Assembly: GCA_017476305.1 (NCBI GenBank)
Contig: JAFVAA010000390.1
Location: 1 to 9,198, forward strand
From: Lachnospiraceae bacterium
Lineage (GTDB): Bacteria > Bacillota > Clostridia > Lachnospirales > Lachnospiraceae
Direction: 5' to 3'
Length of the DNA stretch: 9,198 nucleotides
Shown here: positions 1 through 6,906 of the stretch, piece after piece
Layout: every line of letters begins with the position of its first letter
Numbering within the stretch: the first letter of the stretch is position 1
The notes under the pieces: model-generated
Database searches by the model: none
Seen by the model: only the letters and a program-made list of their open reading frames with translations
Told to the model about the DNA's origin: nothing
Program-made: the position numbers and the translations under genes

Positions 1-983
1 CCCACGACTAAAGAATAAACCACACCGATTTTCATGGCATCCTTCGTTCCCTGATGGATACGAGGCAGATCCTTTTTCCCGTAGTTCTGTCCTGCATAGG
101 AGGCAGTGGTCTGTCCAATCGCCATCATTCCCTGCGTGAGAAGTCCCTGTACTTTGCTGGCTGCGGTAAAGCCGGTCACAGCTATGGAACCGAATTTATT
201 CACTGCGGTCTGCATGACCATGGTGCCGGATGAAGTGATACCGAACTGCAGTGCCATAGGAAGTCCTATGTAAATCTGCTTTTTTACGGATTCCTTATGA
301 AAATGCCAATGCTCCTTCCTTGGCTTTAGTACCTCTACTTTCGTAAAGATATAAATAGCACAGGCGGTAGCAGAAACCATCTGGGAAAGTACGGTAGCCA
401 GTGCTGCTCCTCTTACTCCCAGGTGAAATACGATGATAAAAAGCAAATCTAAAAAAATATTTAAGACAGCGGAAATGCTCAGGAAAATAAGCGGCATCCG
501 GCTGTTTCCTATCGCCCGGAGAAAGGAAGAAAACAGGTTATAAAATACCATCGCAGCTACTCCCATACAAATGGTAGAAATATAGCTGTAGGCATCATCA
601 TAGATGTCTGCCGGTGTATTCATCAGATGCAGAAGAGGGTGCATTACAACCAGGGTAATACCGGTCATGACTGCAACAACGATGACAGACAAAAAAATTC
701 CATTTGTGACAGACAGCTTCGTACCTTCGATATCGTCCGCTCCGAATTTCTGGCTGGTCAGCACGGTAAAGCCGGTGGACATACCATTACAGATACCGAT
801 GACCATAAAAAAGATGGTACCCGTAGAGCCAACGGCTGCGAGAGCGGTATCTCCCACATAGCGTCCCACGATAATGGTATCTACCATATTATAAAGCTGC
901 TGAAATACATTTCCCAAAAGAAGCGGGAGCATGAAGCGAAGCATGAGTGTCAGCGGGCGTCCTTCCGTCATATTTGTTTCCAT
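1..983 (-). CDS. MATE family efflux transporter, N-terminal part (runs off left edge)
   Basis: Reading the minus strand from ATG at 983 gives 327 uninterrupted codons to the window edge, so the C-terminal quarter of a usual ~450-residue MATE protein is missing. The start is supported by a GGAAGGAGAG ribosome binding site at 991-1000. The N-terminus (METNMTEGRPL, then LPLLLGNVFQQLYNMVDT and IIVGRYVGDTALAAVG) is the typical first helix and loop of a MatE domain. Long hydrophobic segments follow (for example IFFMVIGICNGM, IFLSVIVVAVMTGITLVV, LNIFLDLLFIIV), and a second MatE repeat begins near residue 245 with YIGLPMALQFGITSSGTM. The family exports drugs, dyes or metabolites across the cytoplasmic membrane using a Na+ or H+ gradient. 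The substrate cannot be told from sequence. It has its own promoter and is divergent from the protease gene to its right. Family assignment is firm and specificity is unknown. Confidence 0.93.
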   Translation of the reverse strand, partial: METNMTEGRPLTLMLRFMLPLLLGNVFQQLYNMVDTIIVGRYVGDTALAAVGSTGTIFFMVIGICNGMSTGFTVLTSQKFGADDIEGTKLSVTNGIFLSVIVVAVMTGITLVVMHPLLHLMNTPADIYDDAYSYISTICMGVAAMVFYNLFSSFLRAIGNSRMPLIFLSISAVLNIFLDLLFIIVFHLGVRGAALATVLSQMVSATACAIYIFTKVEVLKPRKEHWHFHKESVKKQIYIGLPMALQFGITSSGTMVMQTAVNKFGSIAVTGFTAASKVQGLLTQGMMAIGQTTASYAGQNYGKKDLPRIHQGTKDAMKIGVVYSLVV

Positions 984-1028
984 AGGTGTATCTCTCCTTC
1001 CTGAATCTGGTAAACTGGCAATTCCTAT

Positions 1029-1057
1029 ATACTATCATTTTTAAAAACTGTTTGCAA
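1029..1057 (-). promoter_or_regulatory. Sigma-A promoter for the MATE transporter gene
   Basis: On the minus strand a TTGCAA -35 box (1052-1057) is followed by a 17-base spacer and a TAGTAT -10 box (1029-1034), preceded by TG in the extended -10 position. Transcription would start near 1022, leaving a short leader of about 38 bases before the ATG at 983. The spacing is ideal. No operator is evident in the leader. Confidence 0.6.
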
Positions 1058-1103
1058 TAGGCAGATCGGGGAAGCTGACACTGCACATCTAACAGCTGCA
1101 TAA

Positions 1104-1170
1104 GGTGCTGATTTTGCACCGACTGACGCTGGTTTTGCGGCAAAGGCAAAACCTATGCTGCACATAGGTT
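1104..1170. repeat. Cluster of short, partly overlapping inverted repeats
   Basis: Three dyads lie head to tail: GGTGC/GCACC (1104-1108 with 1116-1120), GGTTTTGC/GCAAAACC (1131-1138 with 1146-1153) and AACCTATG/CATAGGTT (1150-1157 with 1163-1170). The last two share bases 1150-1153, so they could not both form. They lie upstream of the MATE promoter and about 265 bases before the protease promoter, so neither mRNA should carry them. I see no ORF with a plausible ribosome binding site here. This may be a decayed gene end or a dispersed intergenic element. Confidence 0.4.
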
Positions 1171-1433
1171 GGAAGATGGGCTTTTGGCAGCCGTGAACAG
1201 TAACTATAAGTATATACAGGTGGTTGAAAAAAAATAGAATGGAATGATGAAAAAATAGTATAAATCGCTAAATAAGGTTTTCAGGAATCATAAAAATGAC
1301 AGTACATGTCCGATGGAGTAAAAAACCAGATGGGTATAGAAAAAAATAATAAATGAGCATAATAGTTCTAACTAATTGTTGACTGTGTCTAATCGTTTTT
1401 TTATTGAGGATCAGATCTGAAAGCCGGTTTTTC
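1171..1433. other. AT-rich gene-free stretch
   Basis: This is the middle of the 650-base gap between the MATE gene and the protease. It is AT-rich with many A-runs, and stop codons are frequent in every frame. I see no ORF, RNA gene or convincing signal, apart from a weak possible promoter at 1379-1407. Confidence 0.5.
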
Positions 1434-1461
1434 TTGAAATAATTTATAAAGATGCTATACT
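1434..1461 (+). promoter_or_regulatory. Strong extended -10 promoter for the S8 protease gene
   Basis: TTGAAA (1434-1439) and TATACT (1456-1461) are separated by 16 bases, with TG at 1453-1454 giving an extended -10 (TGCTATACT). Transcription should start near 1468, directly before or within the first of two leader hairpins. The mRNA leader to the ATG at 1633 would be about 165 bases. Confidence 0.7.
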
Positions 1462-1469
1462 AATGAAAA

Positions 1470-1559
1470 TACAGTTCCTTAGGGACTGTAGATAACCAGA
1501 TAGAGCAAATTACTAACTTACAGTTCCTTGGGGACTGTAGATAACCAGATTGAGCAAAA
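1470..1559 (+). repeat. Tandem 40-base leader repeat, each copy with a 9-bp palindrome
   Basis: Bases 1471-1509 and 1520-1558 match with two differences (positions 1481/1530 and 1502/1551), a 49-base period. Each copy starts with a palindrome, TACAGTTCC-N3-GGGACTGTA (arms 1470-1478/1482-1490 and 1519-1527/1531-1539, one T-G mismatch that would be a wobble pair in RNA). Each palindrome is followed by the shared single-stranded sequence GATAACCAGAT-GAGCAAA. Being at and just after the predicted transcription start, the copies could be mRNA 5' stem-loops or DNA operators for a dimeric repressor. The duplication itself is certain and its role is inferred. Confidence 0.75.
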
Positions 1560-1572
1560 TGACAGTTTTCTG

Positions 1573-1589
1573 ATATGCAAAAAGCATGT
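1573..1589 (+). other. Small AT-rich leader hairpin
   Basis: ATATGC (1573-1578) pairs with GCATGT (1584-1589), including one wobble, around a five-A loop. It sits between the tandem repeat and the protease ribosome binding site (GGGAGG, 1616-1621). It is too weak to act as a terminator and is recorded as part of the structured leader. Confidence 0.3.
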
Positions 1590-1632
1590 ATAGCAGATAG
1601 GAAAAGATAAAAAGCGGGAGGTTTCATTTAAT

Positions 1633-3291
1633 ATGAGCGGAAAACTTCGATGGATTTCAGGCACTATGGCAGTGGTACTGAGTTTTTCTGTTTTTCCATA
1701 TGCGGGGAAGAGTAATATGGCAGTACGGGCAGTTTCAGATACAGAGGAAACAGATGCTTGGCAGGAAACCCCAAAATCCCGGTATGATGAGAAGACGGAG
1801 CAGACAGAAATTTCTTTAAAAGAGGGTACCTATCAAAAGCATCAGGTACTTGTCCGCTATGAAAAGGATGATGTACAGGCAGGAAAGGGTTCGAAGAAAA
1901 AACTAAAACTGGTTAGAAAAGAGGAGCAGGTTTCGGAACGTTTTGGAGAAATGATGTATGCTGTGAAGAAATCACAGGATATGGCGACTACGGTGGAAAG
2001 GCAGCAGGAAATATTATCGGAGAATTTTGAAAATGATTATGTCATTGAGGACAGCATTGATTTCGATGATTATGTAATAAGTCTCATTTCCTCTGATACA
2101 GAAGACACAGAGACGATGATAAAAAAACTTCGGGAAAATAAATCTGTGAAATATGTCACACCAAACTATTTCGTAAATTCTGAGGGGGCGGATTTTTCGC
2201 TGAATGATCCTTACATAGAATACAGCTACCCTTTAGCAGATGAAACGGCAACAAATGAAAAGACCGGAAAAAAGGTTTTCACGCGTGGCAGCATCTATGA
2301 GGGGAAATTAGCAGATGCATCCATGCACGCGACAGACCTTTGGAAGGCAGATGAGGAGAAAACGCAAAGTGAAAATGAAGTTGTCGTGGCGGTGCTTGAT
2401 ACGGGCATTGATTATTATCACGAGGAGTTAACAGGGCATATGTGGAAAAATCCGGGCAACATCGGTCTGGTAGGAACGTATGGCTATGATTTTATTGGGA
2501 ATGACGATGATCCGATGGATGAAAACGGGCATGGTACCCATTGCGCCGGTATCATTGCTGCAAAAGCAGATAATGAGGTGGGAATTTCGGGCGTTCTGGG
2601 GAAATATGCAGATGACAGGGTAAAGCTTATGGCACTTCGCATCTTTGATAAGGATGGAGCAGAGAGTACAGAGTTTGCAGCTTTAGGGGCATTTCGGTAT
2701 ATTCTGACGGCAGCAGAAAACGGAGTCAATGTCCGGGTGGCGAGTAATTCGTGGGGAGCAGATGGCGGTCAGATCTATGGAGGGTTATTTGACGAAGTGC
2801 TGGAGAAACTAGGGGAAAATGGTGTTTTGAGTCTTTTTTCCGCAGGAAATTCGGGAACTGATCTGGAGAGTACAGATGGGAGCCCGTCAAGCAGTACTTC
2901 GGATTATATGCTTTGCGTAGGCAGTATCAATGAAAAGGGAGATCTGGCAGCGTATTCGAATTACGGAAAAAGCCAGGTGGATTTTTTCGCACCGGGGAGC
3001 AATGTGCTTTCTTCGGTAAGCTATGACAATTATCTTCCTGTCATCTATACGAAGGAGCAGTTAAAGGAGACGACAAAGACCTATGGTGTATTCGACGGGG
3101 ACAGTACTACACCGGTGACGGCAGGAGCGGAAACTTTGACGTTTGGGAAACCGGTCGTGCTCAATCAGGACGGAATGGAAATCAAAGAAGGGGTGACGCT
3201 TTCGGTATCGGACGAGCGGTATAAAAATTCACAGACGAAAAAGAGCTTAAAGGTGGAGTTTTCGGAGGTAACAGCCGGAGATACCTATTAG
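1633..3291 (+). CDS. Secreted subtilisin-like (S8) serine protease, N-terminal portion up to in-frame TAG
   Basis: The start ATG follows GGGAGG by 11 bases. Residues 1-33 look like a Sec signal peptide (KLRWISG, then a hydrophobic core MAVVLSFSVFPYAG, possible cleavage near AVRA). Residues ~60-185 form a propeptide ending in a stretch (KLRENKSVKYVTPNYF) like the end of an I9-type inhibitor. The S8 catalytic domain begins near residue 235: the Asp motif VVAVLDTGID puts the catalytic Asp at 256, NGHGTHCAG the His at 300, and SAGNSG the oxyanion-hole Asn at 406. The usual FFAPGSNVLSS strand follows at ~451-461. An insertion then begins, and the frame stops at codon 553 (TAG). The catalytic Ser is absent from this part and is encoded in the same frame downstream. 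Alone the product should be inactive. It is best read as the first 40% of one 1384-codon exported protease, either disrupted by mutation, completed by readthrough, or affected by a base-call error. Confidence 0.88.
   Translation: MSGKLRWISGTMAVVLSFSVFPYAGKSNMAVRAVSDTEETDAWQETPKSRYDEKTEQTEISLKEGTYQKHQVLVRYEKDDVQAGKGSKKKLKLVRKEEQVSERFGEMMYAVKKSQDMATTVERQQEILSENFENDYVIEDSIDFDDYVISLISSDTEDTETMIKKLRENKSVKYVTPNYFVNSEGADFSLNDPYIEYSYPLADETATNEKTGKKVFTRGSIYEGKLADASMHATDLWKADEEKTQSENEVVVAVLDTGIDYYHEELTGHMWKNPGNIGLVGTYGYDFIGNDDDPMDENGHGTHCAGIIAAKADNEVGISGVLGKYADDRVKLMALRIFDKDGAESTEFAALGAFRYILTAAENGVNVRVASNSWGADGGQIYGGLFDEVLEKLGENGVLSLFSAGNSGTDLESTDGSPSSSTSDYMLCVGSINEKGDLAAYSNYGKSQVDFFAPGSNVLSSVSYDNYLPVIYTKEQLKETTKTYGVFDGDSTTPVTAGAETLTFGKPVVLNQDGMEIKEGVTLSVSDERYKNSQTKKSLKVEFSEVTAGDTY
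3289..3291 (+). other. In-frame TAG splitting the S8 protease
   Basis: The codon series around it is ACC TAT TAG GTG TAT. Both flanking reading frames are the same frame, and the stop falls in an insertion between the APGS strand and the catalytic-Ser helix. TAG also ends both fumarase subunit genes in this window, so it is an ordinary stop here and a global code change is unlikely. A single base change from TAT or TAC (Tyr) would restore the frame. Confidence 0.9.
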
Positions 3292-5790
3292 GTGTATATT
3301 AAATATCAAACAGAAACAAAGGCAGATGGGACCAATGTTTTGGTGGCTGGTTCTGTGGGGATTCCATATGATTTAAAGACAGAACATCAGGCATACTTTG
3401 GTGTGGCAGACATGCTTCGGTACGGGGACGGGACAGTTCGCAGACCGTTAGTAAATGCGCTCAGCTATAGTAGTACTGCTGCGGATTACAGTCTGTATGA
3501 TTTTACTTCGAAAGAGACTTTTTCCTATACAGAGGCTTCAGCGGCAGCATCTCATGGAATCGCTGTGTTATATAAAGCGGAAAAGACAGCACCTGCGAAG
3601 CTTTACATTGACGGACTGGCAGTAAGCAGGGCGGGAGCAGAAGCTTCCTCCTTTGGGAAGTACGCATTTTACAGTGGAACTTCTATGGCATGTCCGAATG
3701 CGGCGGGCGCGGCGGCACTTCTTCTCATACTTTTTCCGGAGAAGGCAGGAGAACGGACAGAGGACGGAACTATGGCGTTAAAGAATCTTTTGCTTTCGAG
3801 CGTGCGAAGTTCTGAAAAATTGAAGGGACTTTGTGCGACGGATGGATTTTTAGATTTGAAGGAGGCTGCGACGGGAAATTTTAAACCGGTCATTTCTTCT
3901 GCAAGGGCAGATGCATCTGAGAATACGGTTACGCTTTCCGGTGTGAATTTCGGAAAAGAAAGAGGGAAGCTTTCTGCTGTTCATGTTATTGGAGAAGAAA
4001 AGGTTTCGATTGGTGCGGATGAGATCGTGTCATGGGACGAGGAAAAAATTGTCCTAAAAGATACGAAAAAGGAGGATGGAAGCTATAAATTTCGCGGAAA
4101 TTATCTGACCTTTACGGTACAGACAGGGAATGGCAGGGAAAACGGCAGCACCTTTTACCTTTCTGCAGGTTTAGGCGGTTTTGAAAAAATCGGGAAAACC
4201 CCTGTTTTAGATTCCGAGGAGAGAAAATACGCGGGTGTGGTGACGGACGGCAGTGAAGTATATGGCGTGACGAATGTGGGGAGTGTTTATCGCATGGATG
4301 TAAAGTCGGGAAAAAGAACTGCGTTCTTGTCGATTAAGAGTGCATTCCTGCAGTTAGCGGATGAGGGATATTTTGACAAGTTAGGGATTGATTATTATGA
4401 ACGAAGCCATGACTTTTTCGTGTCTGTAGTGGGAAATCCGGTCTGCATGAATGGTGTGCTCTATGAATGGCTTTCTGTCAGGGCTTCTGACCGGAAGTTT
4501 TATCTGGGATTAAAGCTCGATGTGACAGCATCCCGTCCGGAATGGAAGGTAATCTCTGTGGATGTGGATCCGAAGAAGGCCGGATATAAAAAATTTCCGA
4601 AGGTGTTTTTATTTTCCGGGGCGGCAGCCTCTGAATACAAGGGAAAAATTTACGCGGCAGGTGGTTATTCGAAAGAGGAGAACTCCATAGGAAGTATTCT
4701 GGTATATGTTTTTGATCCGGAGACAGAGGAGTGGAAATTTACAGGAGAATGTCTGCCCGGTGGGGCATTTGGACTACGGATGGAGGAGAGCCACGGAAGA
4801 TTGTATGCCTTTTTAGGAAGTGCTGCATACAGCTTAACTGCTGATTTTCAGCAGCCGGATCATCGTATTTTCTGCTTTGACGGGACTGTCTGGAAAAAAC
4901 TGGATGCTGTTTTTCCGTTCTTTTTAAAAACCTATACGGATAAAAACGGCATGGTTTTTGTAAATGCAGCGACTGCGGTGACGGAGGATGGCATTTTGAT
5001 AACGGGAGCATCTACGGATGGATACGGGGATACTTTTTTGATGGATACCAGAGAGGAGGGAAAGGTTTCCTTTCGTGCGCTTGATTTTAGCTTTTATGGG
5101 GGGCTGAATACTGGTGAGGAGAAATATTGTGCAGAAGCTTCCATACAGAATGCGGAAGGAAAGGAGCAGGATGTGATTGCAGTACTTTCAGAGGATGCAG
5201 AGGATACTGCAGATGCGTATAGTATTTATTTGGCAAGACCTGTGAAAGAGGGTTCTGCATATTATCAGATTTCTGTAAAGATGGAAGGTTCAGGAAAGGG
5301 AACGGTGCGTGGTCTGAAACGTGTAAAAAAATATGGTGATTATAAAGAAACTCTGACCGTGGTTCCTGATGAGACTTCGGTACTGGCTTCTGTAAAGGTG
5401 GACGGAAGGGCTTTGGAGCCGGTGGGGGAAAATACGTATCAGTTCCAGCCGGAAAAAGATACAGAGGTGGTTGTGACATTTTCCAAAAAGGGAGATGAAA
5501 CGTCACAGGCAAAGAGTAAAAAAGCAAGTCAGGCAAAGTTAGCGAAAAAGAAAAAGACATTAAGGAGGGGAAAGACTTATCGGATTCGGGTGCTTCAGAA
5601 AAATGGGCAGAAGGTCGGTTTTTCGATTTCTAAAAAAGCGAAGCAAAGGGGGATTTCCGTGTCTTCCTCCGGAAAGATAAAGGTGAAGAAAAAGGCGGGG
5701 ACAGGGACGTATTACGTCACGGTTTCTGTAAAAGCCAGCAGTAAGTATAAAGCGAAGAAGCTGAAATTTAAACTGCTGGTGAAAAAATGA
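3292..5790 (+). CDS. S8 serine protease, C-terminal portion: catalytic Ser, IPT/TIG-like, Kelch-like and Lys-rich wall-type domains
   Basis: This is the same frame as the upstream part, open for 832 codons. A GTG follows the TAG directly, with only a weak GGAG (3277-3280) ahead of it and no signal peptide, so independent secretion is unlikely. Numbering from the GTG: residues 1-125 finish an insertion in the protease domain. SGTSMACPNAAGAAALL carries the catalytic Ser at 131 (about 684 in the joined protein). Residues ~198-290 resemble an IPT/TIG-type beta domain (KPVISSA...VTLSGVNFG). Residues ~300-600 look like a beta-propeller, with one clear Kelch-like blade (KIYAAGGYS, then VYVFDPETEEW). 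Residues ~655-732 resemble an InlB-B/bacterial repeat domain (GTVRG, YGDYKETLTVVPDE, VVVTF). The last ~100 residues are very Lys-rich with an Ig-like fold pattern (VSSSGKIKVKKKAGTGTYYV). There is no LPXTG motif, so attachment may be by charge. The ORF ends in TGA inside a hairpin. Confidence 0.82.
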   Translation: MYIKYQTETKADGTNVLVAGSVGIPYDLKTEHQAYFGVADMLRYGDGTVRRPLVNALSYSSTAADYSLYDFTSKETFSYTEASAAASHGIAVLYKAEKTAPAKLYIDGLAVSRAGAEASSFGKYAFYSGTSMACPNAAGAAALLLILFPEKAGERTEDGTMALKNLLLSSVRSSEKLKGLCATDGFLDLKEAATGNFKPVISSARADASENTVTLSGVNFGKERGKLSAVHVIGEEKVSIGADEIVSWDEEKIVLKDTKKEDGSYKFRGNYLTFTVQTGNGRENGSTFYLSAGLGGFEKIGKTPVLDSEERKYAGVVTDGSEVYGVTNVGSVYRMDVKSGKRTAFLSIKSAFLQLADEGYFDKLGIDYYERSHDFFVSVVGNPVCMNGVLYEWLSVRASDRKFYLGLKLDVTASRPEWKVISVDVDPKKAGYKKFPKVFLFSGAAASEYKGKIYAAGGYSKEENSIGSILVYVFDPETEEWKFTGECLPGGAFGLRMEESHGRLYAFLGSAAYSLTADFQQPDHRIFCFDGTVWKKLDAVFPFFLKTYTDKNGMVFVNAATAVTEDGILITGASTDGYGDTFLMDTREEGKVSFRALDFSFYGGLNTGEEKYCAEASIQNAEGKEQDVIAVLSEDAEDTADAYSIYLARPVKEGSAYYQISVKMEGSGKGTVRGLKRVKKYGDYKETLTVVPDETSVLASVKVDGRALEPVGENTYQFQPEKDTEVVVTFSKKGDETSQAKSKKASQAKLAKKKKTLRRGKTYRIRVLQKNGQKVGFSISKKAKQRGISVSSSGKIKVKKKAGTGTYYVTVSVKASSKYKAKKLKFKLLVKK

Positions 5791-5877
5791 ACGCTAAAGC
5801 GTTCATCATGGACATATTTGTGAAAAAGTAAATGCTGGCGCATTTATCATACAAATTTGCAGAAACAGCAAATTTGT
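5787..5877 (+). repeat. Three consecutive hairpins after the protease gene
   Basis: Perfect stems occur at 5787-5794/5799-5806 (ATGAACGC, loop TAAA, overlapping the protease stop codon), 5829-5835/5840-5846 (TAAATGC, loop TGGC) and 5851-5860/5868-5877 (ACAAATTTGC, 7-base loop). After the stems come ATCAT-type ends (GTTCATCAT, TTTATCAT, GTGTTATCAT), so the units look related. None has an immediate T-run, so they are not classic terminators. They may protect the 3' end of the message or be a dispersed extragenic palindromic element. Confidence 0.6.
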
Positions 5878-5904
5878 GTTATCATAATGCAAAGTGCGTT
5901 CGCG

Positions 5905-5940
5905 CCCGAGGAAACCGAAAGTTTTCGAGGGTTTTGCTTT
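5905..5940 (+). terminator. Probable rho-independent terminator of the protease transcript
   Basis: CCCGAGGAAAC (5905-5915) pairs with GTTTTCGAGGG (5921-5931) across a CGAAA loop. The stem has a tandem G-A/A-G mismatch and one wobble, and is followed by a T-rich tail (TTTTGCTTT, 5932-5940). It lies 115 bases past the protease stop and 50 before the fumarase start. Termination is inferred from shape. The mismatch makes efficiency uncertain. Confidence 0.5.
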
Positions 5941-5990
5941 CACAAATAAAATGATCGCAAAAGCAGAAGCAGGAAGGTCGGTGTAAGAAA

Positions 5991-6833
5991 TTGAAAAGTA
6001 TATCTGTGGAAGAGATTACGAAAAATATAAAAGAAATGTGCATCGAAGCGAATCTGAGACTTTCAGAGGATGTGAAGGACAGACTTTTTCAGGCGGCAGA
6101 TGCGGAGGAAAAGCCTCTGGGAAAGCAGATTTTAGAGCAGCTAAAGGAAAATCTGTGCATTGCGGATGCAGAGAGTATTCCCATCTGTCAGGATACCGGA
6201 ATGGCGGTCGTATTTGTGAGAATCGGACAGGAAGTGCATATTGAAGGCGGCAGTTTGGAGGATGCGATAAATGAGGGAATCCGTCAGGGGTATACAGAGG
6301 GTTATCTTAGAAAATCCATCGTAAGGGATCCGATTGACCGGGTAAATACGAAGGATAATACACCGGGCGTAATCCACTATGAGATTGTACCCGGAGAGCA
6401 GTTAGAGCTTACCGTGGCTCCAAAGGGCTTTGGAAGTGAAAACATGAGCAGGATCGTGATGCTGAAACCTGCAGACGGAATAGAGGGTGTGAAGGACGTT
6501 ATTTTAGAGACAGTGAAGTTAGCGGGACCGAATGCCTGCCCTCCTGTGGTGGTCGGAGTGGGTATCGGCGGAACATTTGAAAAGTGTGCTCTTTTAGCGA
6601 AAAAAGCACTTACCAGAGAGTTGGATTCGCATAATGAGATTCCATATGTGAGGGAATTAGAGGAGGAGATGCTTTCGAAGATAAATGCGCTTTCGATTGG
6701 ACCTGCAGGGTTAGGCGGAAGTACGACAGCTTTAGGAGTAAATATAGAAGTGTACCCGACGCACATTGCGGGACTTCCTGTGGCTGTAAACATTTGCTGC
6801 CATGTTAACCGGCATGTAAGGAGATTGCTTTAG
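5991..6833 (+). CDS. Class I fumarate hydratase (or L-tartrate dehydratase), alpha subunit
   Basis: The enzyme interconverts fumarate and L-malate (or dehydrates tartrate) in the cytoplasm using an oxygen-sensitive [4Fe-4S] cluster. This subunit corresponds to the N-terminal cluster-binding half of fused class I fumarases. At 280 residues it has the usual length. Likely cluster cysteines are C66 (IPICQDTGM), C183 (GPNACPPVVVGVGIGG) and C269 or C270 (NICCHVNRH). The conserved stretches VRDPIDRVNTKDNTPGVIHY and PKGFGSENMS are also present. The start is a TTG: no in-frame ATG exists between it and the upstream stop at 5952, AGGAAGG (5971-5977) lies 13 bases ahead, and MKSISVEEITKNIKEMCIEAN is a typical N-terminus. 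The beta subunit follows 73 bases later, giving a two-gene operon. No convincing promoter was found in 5878-5990, so promoter position is open. Fumarase is more likely than tartrate dehydratase, since no tartrate genes are nearby, but sequence alone does not separate them. Confidence 0.92.
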   Translation: MKSISVEEITKNIKEMCIEANLRLSEDVKDRLFQAADAEEKPLGKQILEQLKENLCIADAESIPICQDTGMAVVFVRIGQEVHIEGGSLEDAINEGIRQGYTEGYLRKSIVRDPIDRVNTKDNTPGVIHYEIVPGEQLELTVAPKGFGSENMSRIVMLKPADGIEGVKDVILETVKLAGPNACPPVVVGVGIGGTFEKCALLAKKALTRELDSHNEIPYVRELEEEMLSKINALSIGPAGLGGSTTALGVNIEVYPTHIAGLPVAVNICCHVNRHVRRLL

Positions 6834-6853
6834 CTTTTCAAAAAAGGATCTGT

Positions 6854-6881
6854 CCGGGAAGACGTGAAACATGTCTGCCGG
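6854..6881 (+). other. Intercistronic hairpin between fumarase alpha and beta genes
   Basis: CCGG (6854-6857) and AGACGTG (6860-6866) pair with CATGTCT (6870-6876) and CCGG (6878-6881), giving an 11-bp stem with a small internal loop and an AAA tip. There is no T-run, so it should not terminate strongly. It lies 12 bases before the beta subunit's AGGAGGAG ribosome binding site and could tune RNA processing or the subunit ratio. Confidence 0.45.
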
Positions 6882-6906
6882 GATTATCATTTAGGAGGAG
6901 AACATT

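Noticed and set aside
604..1004. Plus-strand ORFs antisense to the MATE gene
   Set aside because: They mirror codons of a clear MATE protein on the other strand and lack initiation signals.
889..1149. An 86-codon minus-strand ORF overlapping the MATE start
   Set aside because: It overlaps the well-supported MATE N-terminus and its promoter in another frame, has no ribosome binding site and no recognisable protein character.
1379..1407. Possible second promoter TTGACT-17-TATTGA ahead of the protease
   Set aside because: The -10 is poor and the extended -10 promoter just downstream is much stronger. It may still contribute weakly.
1470..1559. CRISPR-like array
   Set aside because: There are only two repeat units, with a 9-10-base gap between them, no spacers of proper length and no cas genes.
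3289..3291. TAG read as pyrrolysine or a reassigned codon
   Set aside because: Two other genes here end in TAG and no pyrrolysine genes are visible in the window. The residue is not in a place where pyrrolysine is known to occur.
5087..5560. A 157-codon minus-strand ORF inside the protease gene
   Set aside because: It is Pro/Phe/Ser-rich low-complexity output of the antisense of a Lys/Glu-rich coding region, with no supporting start.
5932..5990. Promoter for the fumarase operon (TAAAAT at 5947-5952)
   Set aside because: No acceptable -35 box lies at the right distance, so I did not call it.
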